From positions 1 through 8,139 of the forward strand of contig JASHYD010001047.1 of NCBI GenBank assembly GCA_030043175.1: 8,139 nt of DNA. The letters are read 5' to 3'. Source of the DNA: Xanthobacteraceae bacterium (GTDB lineage Bacteria; Pseudomonadota; Alphaproteobacteria; Rhizobiales; Xanthobacteraceae). Shown here piece by piece: positions 5,321-8,139 of the stretch. The position numbers and the translations under genes are program-made. Position 1 is the first letter of the stretch. Every line of letters starts with the position of its first letter. The notes beneath the pieces are model-generated. The model made no database searches. It saw nothing but the letters and a program-made list of their open reading frames with translations, and had not been told where the DNA came from.

Positions 5321-5345
5321 GGAACCTTTATAGCTTTGTCGGGTT
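5321..5345 (+). promoter_or_regulatory. Candidate EcfG-type (general stress response) promoter
   Basis: GGAAC (5321-5325), a 16-base spacer and GGTT (5342-5345) differ by one base from the GGAAC-N16/17-CGTT promoter recognised by alphaproteobacterial EcfG/SigT sigma factors. It lies about 110 bases before the ATG of the penicillin-binding protein gene on the same strand, in the A/T-rich gap preceding it. Short motifs like this also arise by chance. Confidence 0.28.
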
Positions 5346-5361
5346 AGCGACCTAGCACGGC

Positions 5362-5438
5362 GACCGGGTGGTTCCCTGCCCAACCCTCAGCAAACCATCG
5401 GACGCCGTTTGAGAAATCTTGACAGGGACCGGGTGGTT
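5362..5438 (+). repeat. 12-bp direct repeat upstream of the penicillin-binding protein gene
   Basis: GACCGGGTGGTT occurs exactly at 5362-5373 and again at 5427-5438, 65 bases apart start to start. Both copies lie between the candidate promoter and the start codon at 5455. They could be paired sites for a regulator or the trace of a small duplication; the flanking bases do not match. Confidence 0.45.
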
Positions 5439-5454
5439 TAAGCCCGGCACGGGG

Positions 5455-8139
5455 ATGGAAGCGATTCTCGTCAAAATTCTTGCTACGGCGCTTGCGTTTA
5501 GCCAGGTGACGGTAACCCCGCACGCAATAAAGACAGAGTTCAATCGCGATCGGGATCAACAGCAGGTGGAGGAACTCCTCCAGGCGGGCTGCACCCACGT
5601 GATCAACGCTTTCCAGATTGAAAAAATCAATCTTGACGACCTCATTGCTACTGCAATGGACGATCCGCGAGCGCTTGGCGATGAAGACAAGGAGTTCGGC
5701 GGCATCAAATTTGCCGATCTGCAAACAGCGTACCGGCGGTTTTGCAAGCGCGAGCCGATTGAGCACACCGGCACAGATCTCGGCGAGGTGATTGATTATT
5801 ACAATAAAGCGGCCTTCGACCTTCCAGACCACAACAAACTCAAGGGCCTCAAGCTTCTCGGCGAGAGTATCGTGCTCGACATAAAAGGCGAGCGCTTCGC
5901 CGAAATGTTCGAGGCGAACCAGCGCCGCGTTTGGATCCCCCTAGCCGAAATCCCCGACTATGTGCGCAACGCGTTCATTGCTGCCGAGGACAGGCACTTC
6001 TATCAGCACAAGGGCATTGATGAACGCGGCTTGATCCGCGCCTTCGTAAGCAATCTCGCGCAACCCGGGCGACGCGAGGGAGGCTCGACGATAACCCAGC
6101 AGCTCGTAAAAAATCTCTTGGTAGGCGACGATCGCACTTACGACCGCAAAATTCGCGAGATGATCGTCGCGTCGCGGGTTGAGTCAACCCTTACCAAAGA
6201 TGAAATCTTGGAGCTGTACCTCAATTGCGTCTATCTCGGACGCGGCTCGTGGGGCATCGAACTTGCCGCTCGCAATTACTTTGGCAAATCGGCGAAAGAG
6301 CTGACGCTGGAGGAAGGCGCCGTACTCGCAGGACTGACCAAGGGCCCCAACTATTTCAGCCCAGATCGGCAGCCGGTCCGCGCGCAGGAGCGGCTCGGCT
6401 ATGTTCTGGACCAGATGCAGGAGGATCGACTGTCCGGGGCTTCGGAAAACAGCGACCAGCACGGCAGGTCAGGGTTGCCACCGTTGCCAGCAACGATACC
6501 CTATCAGCCGCCGCGACGCGATAGCGGCTTCTACTTCATCGACGAGGTCGCTCGAGAAGCAAAATCGATAGCGGGGATCAATGCAATCACGGATGATTCC
6601 TATACTATACGGTCGACCATCAACCCGCCATTACAGCGGGCGGTGGAGGAGTCGCTGCAGGAAGGATTGTTTCGATATGAGCGCGGTGCGGGTCGCTCGG
6701 AATTCAAGGCTGCAGAAGCAAACCTAGGCCAAGCTGTCGAGCGGATCGATGCAAAAAACAAATCCGCCGACAGCCGGCCTGCATGGCAGAAAGCCCTCAT
6801 AGGGGCACGCCTGCCGCTATATGATGTCCATTGGAAGCCAGCCGTGGTGGTGGAGAAACCGAGCGGCAATAGAGGGCAGGCTTGGCGCGTTGGCTTGGCG
6901 GATGGACGCATCGTGCCACTTTCGCTCGCTTCCGCGGCCGCACAGCGTAAACTCAAGGTTTACGATGTGGTTATGGTTCATCTTTCCGATGAACAAGGCA
7001 AACATGCGGTCCGCGCCGAACTGCGGGTGCGCCCGCAGGTCCAAGGAGCAGCGCTGGTTTTGGAGAACAAGACGGGCCGTATTCTGGCGATGACCGGCGG
7101 GTTCTCCTATCCTTTGAGTCAGCTCGATCGCGTCACTCAGGCAGCCCGCCAGCCAGGCTCGGCAATCAAGCCGCTGACCTATCTCGCGGCCTTGGGCAAG
7201 GGCTTGCAGCCCAACACGTTGATCAGTGATGGCCCCATCACATTGCGGCCAATCGGGTTACGACATGCCCGCGAGCAGGATTATTGGTCGCCCAGGAATT
7301 ACGACGGTCGTGGAGGCGGCACGTTGACCTTGCGCCAGGCGCTTGAAAATTCACGCAACCGTGCGACCGCCCATCTTCTTAAGGGCGGGATCGAAAGCAC
7401 GCCCGAGGCTAGTCTCAATCGGATCTGCGATCTTGCGGTGGCAGCACAAATATATCCCGAATGCCTACGGTACTATCCGGTTGTGCTCGGTGCCCAACCG
7501 GTGCGTCTCGTCGATCTCGCAGCCTTCTACGCGGCGATTGCGAACGAAGGTTTACGTCCATCACCTCATGTCATTGAATCAATTCAACGCGATGGGCAAA
7601 ATATTTTCCAACGCAAGCCCGAATTGGTTGCGATCAATTCTGTCGATCGGGCCGCATTTTACCAGCTGAAATCGATGTTGCAGGGTGTCGTCGCTCGCGG
7701 AACGGCTCGCTCCATTGCGGCACTTTCACCGTACGTGGCGGGTAAGACGGGTACGACCGATGAAGAGAACGACGCCTGGTTTGTTGGCTTCACCAACGAC
7801 GTCACGGTAGCGGTCTGGCTTGGCTACGATAACGCGGATGGCCAGCGCCGCACCCTGGGCGCTGGCTCGACCGGTGGCGCCGTGGCGGTGCCGGTTTTCG
7901 AGTCGATAATCCAGGCGGCATGGGCCTATCTTGCACCCAAACAGACACTGGCTCCGCCATCCCCCGAGGCGCGGCCGCACCTTTCGTGCAAATCAACCGA
8001 TGTCGGATCCGCGGGAAGGCGAAGGCGAGGCGGGGAGACGATCGGCGAGTGCTTCCGGCTCGACGAGCACGGCCGAGTGCTTGACACCCGGTACCGGCTA
8101 GTGTCTCGCGAGAGCGTGAGGGAGGACCGAGGCGAGCCG
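5455..8139 (+). CDS. Penicillin-binding protein 1A-type bifunctional transglycosylase/transpeptidase (3' end outside window)
   Basis: One frame is open without a stop from ATG 5455 to the window edge (895 codons). The product is a class A penicillin-binding protein, which polymerises lipid II into glycan strands and cross-links the peptides in the periplasm. The GT51 domain spans about 163-330: EDRHFYQHKG with catalytic Glu178, GGSTITQQ at 209-216, RKIRE at 231-235, then ELYLN and YLGRGSWGIE. A linker and an OB-like insert follow at about 420-530. The transpeptidase domain has SAIK (Ser569 nucleophile, Lys572), SRN (633-635) and KTGT (764-767). All key residues are present. Residues 1-160 are unusual: a short weak hydrophobic N-terminus (ILVKILATALAFSQVTV) with a possible ALA cleavage site, then a long polar region before the GT domain instead of a clear membrane anchor. 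An in-frame TGA at 5410-5412 and the match I remember to rhizobial relatives beginning MEAILVK support this start, although GGGG directly abuts the ATG. It stands alone and is not visibly part of a cell-division operon. Confidence 0.93.
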   Translation, partial: MEAILVKILATALAFSQVTVTPHAIKTEFNRDRDQQQVEELLQAGCTHVINAFQIEKINLDDLIATAMDDPRALGDEDKEFGGIKFADLQTAYRRFCKREPIEHTGTDLGEVIDYYNKAAFDLPDHNKLKGLKLLGESIVLDIKGERFAEMFEANQRRVWIPLAEIPDYVRNAFIAAEDRHFYQHKGIDERGLIRAFVSNLAQPGRREGGSTITQQLVKNLLVGDDRTYDRKIREMIVASRVESTLTKDEILELYLNCVYLGRGSWGIELAARNYFGKSAKELTLEEGAVLAGLTKGPNYFSPDRQPVRAQERLGYVLDQMQEDRLSGASENSDQHGRSGLPPLPATIPYQPPRRDSGFYFIDEVAREAKSIAGINAITDDSYTIRSTINPPLQRAVEESLQEGLFRYERGAGRSEFKAAEANLGQAVERIDAKNKSADSRPAWQKALIGARLPLYDVHWKPAVVVEKPSGNRGQAWRVGLADGRIVPLSLASAAAQRKLKVYDVVMVHLSDEQGKHAVRAELRVRPQVQGAALVLENKTGRILAMTGGFSYPLSQLDRVTQAARQPGSAIKPLTYLAALGKGLQPNTLISDGPITLRPIGLRHAREQDYWSPRNYDGRGGGTLTLRQALENSRNRATAHLLKGGIESTPEASLNRICDLAVAAQIYPECLRYYPVVLGAQPVRLVDLAAFYAAIANEGLRPSPHVIESIQRDGQNIFQRKPELVAINSVDRAAFYQLKSMLQGVVARGTARSIAALSPYVAGKTGTTDEENDAWFVGFTNDVTVAVWLGYDNADGQRRTLGAGSTGGAVAVPVFESIIQAAWAYLAPKQTLAPPSPEARPHLSCKSTDVGSAGRRRRGGETIGECFRLDEHGRVLDTRYRLVSRESVREDRGEP

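Noticed and set aside
5344..5832. Minus-strand frame of 162 codons.
   Set aside because: Antisense to the well-supported penicillin-binding protein gene, so a shadow frame.

Overview
The window looks like a gene-poor, decaying accessory region of a high-GC alphaproteobacterium. A rhizobium such as Bradyrhizobium, in or near a symbiosis island, is the best guess. This rests on the style of several small proteins, on the variant class A penicillin-binding protein at the right end, and on a candidate EcfG-type promoter. It is recognition from memory, not a search.

Layout. Positions 2-583 hold the 3' end of an ABC-transporter solute-binding protein of the NMT1/SsuA/TauA type. Positions about 605-1476 hold no gene I can support, only hairpins. 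Positions 1477-1800 encode a small acidic protein built from two tandem LTYGE repeats. Positions about 1819-4000 are a graveyard. It contains a minus-strand small ORF broken at an A6 run, the C-terminal end of an isoprenylcysteine-methyltransferase-like membrane protein with no upstream part, and a plus-strand coding remnant with a one-base frameshift that faintly resembles the type III secretion sorting-platform protein SctK/NolU. An intrinsic terminator at 4128-4149 closes this part. Positions 4164-4836 hold three small rhizobial-type proteins: a CxCGW protein (+), a small charged protein disrupted near its start (+), and a minus-strand protein overlapping it tail to tail. Positions about 4837-5454 are mostly non-coding and include a possible stress promoter. 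From 5455 to the right edge one uninterrupted reading frame of 895 codons encodes a bifunctional penicillin-binding protein 1A with all GT51 and transpeptidase motifs and an unusual N-terminal region of about 160 residues.

How the parts work together. I see no coherent multi-gene pathway. The two well-supported large genes, solute uptake and peptidoglycan synthesis, are both cut by the window edges and unrelated. The recurring theme is small ORFs that one-base changes would restore, three times in about 2.6 kb. That fits either island decay or base-calling error in homopolymers. I found no CRISPR array, tRNA, rRNA, complete insertion sequence or convincing new multi-gene system.
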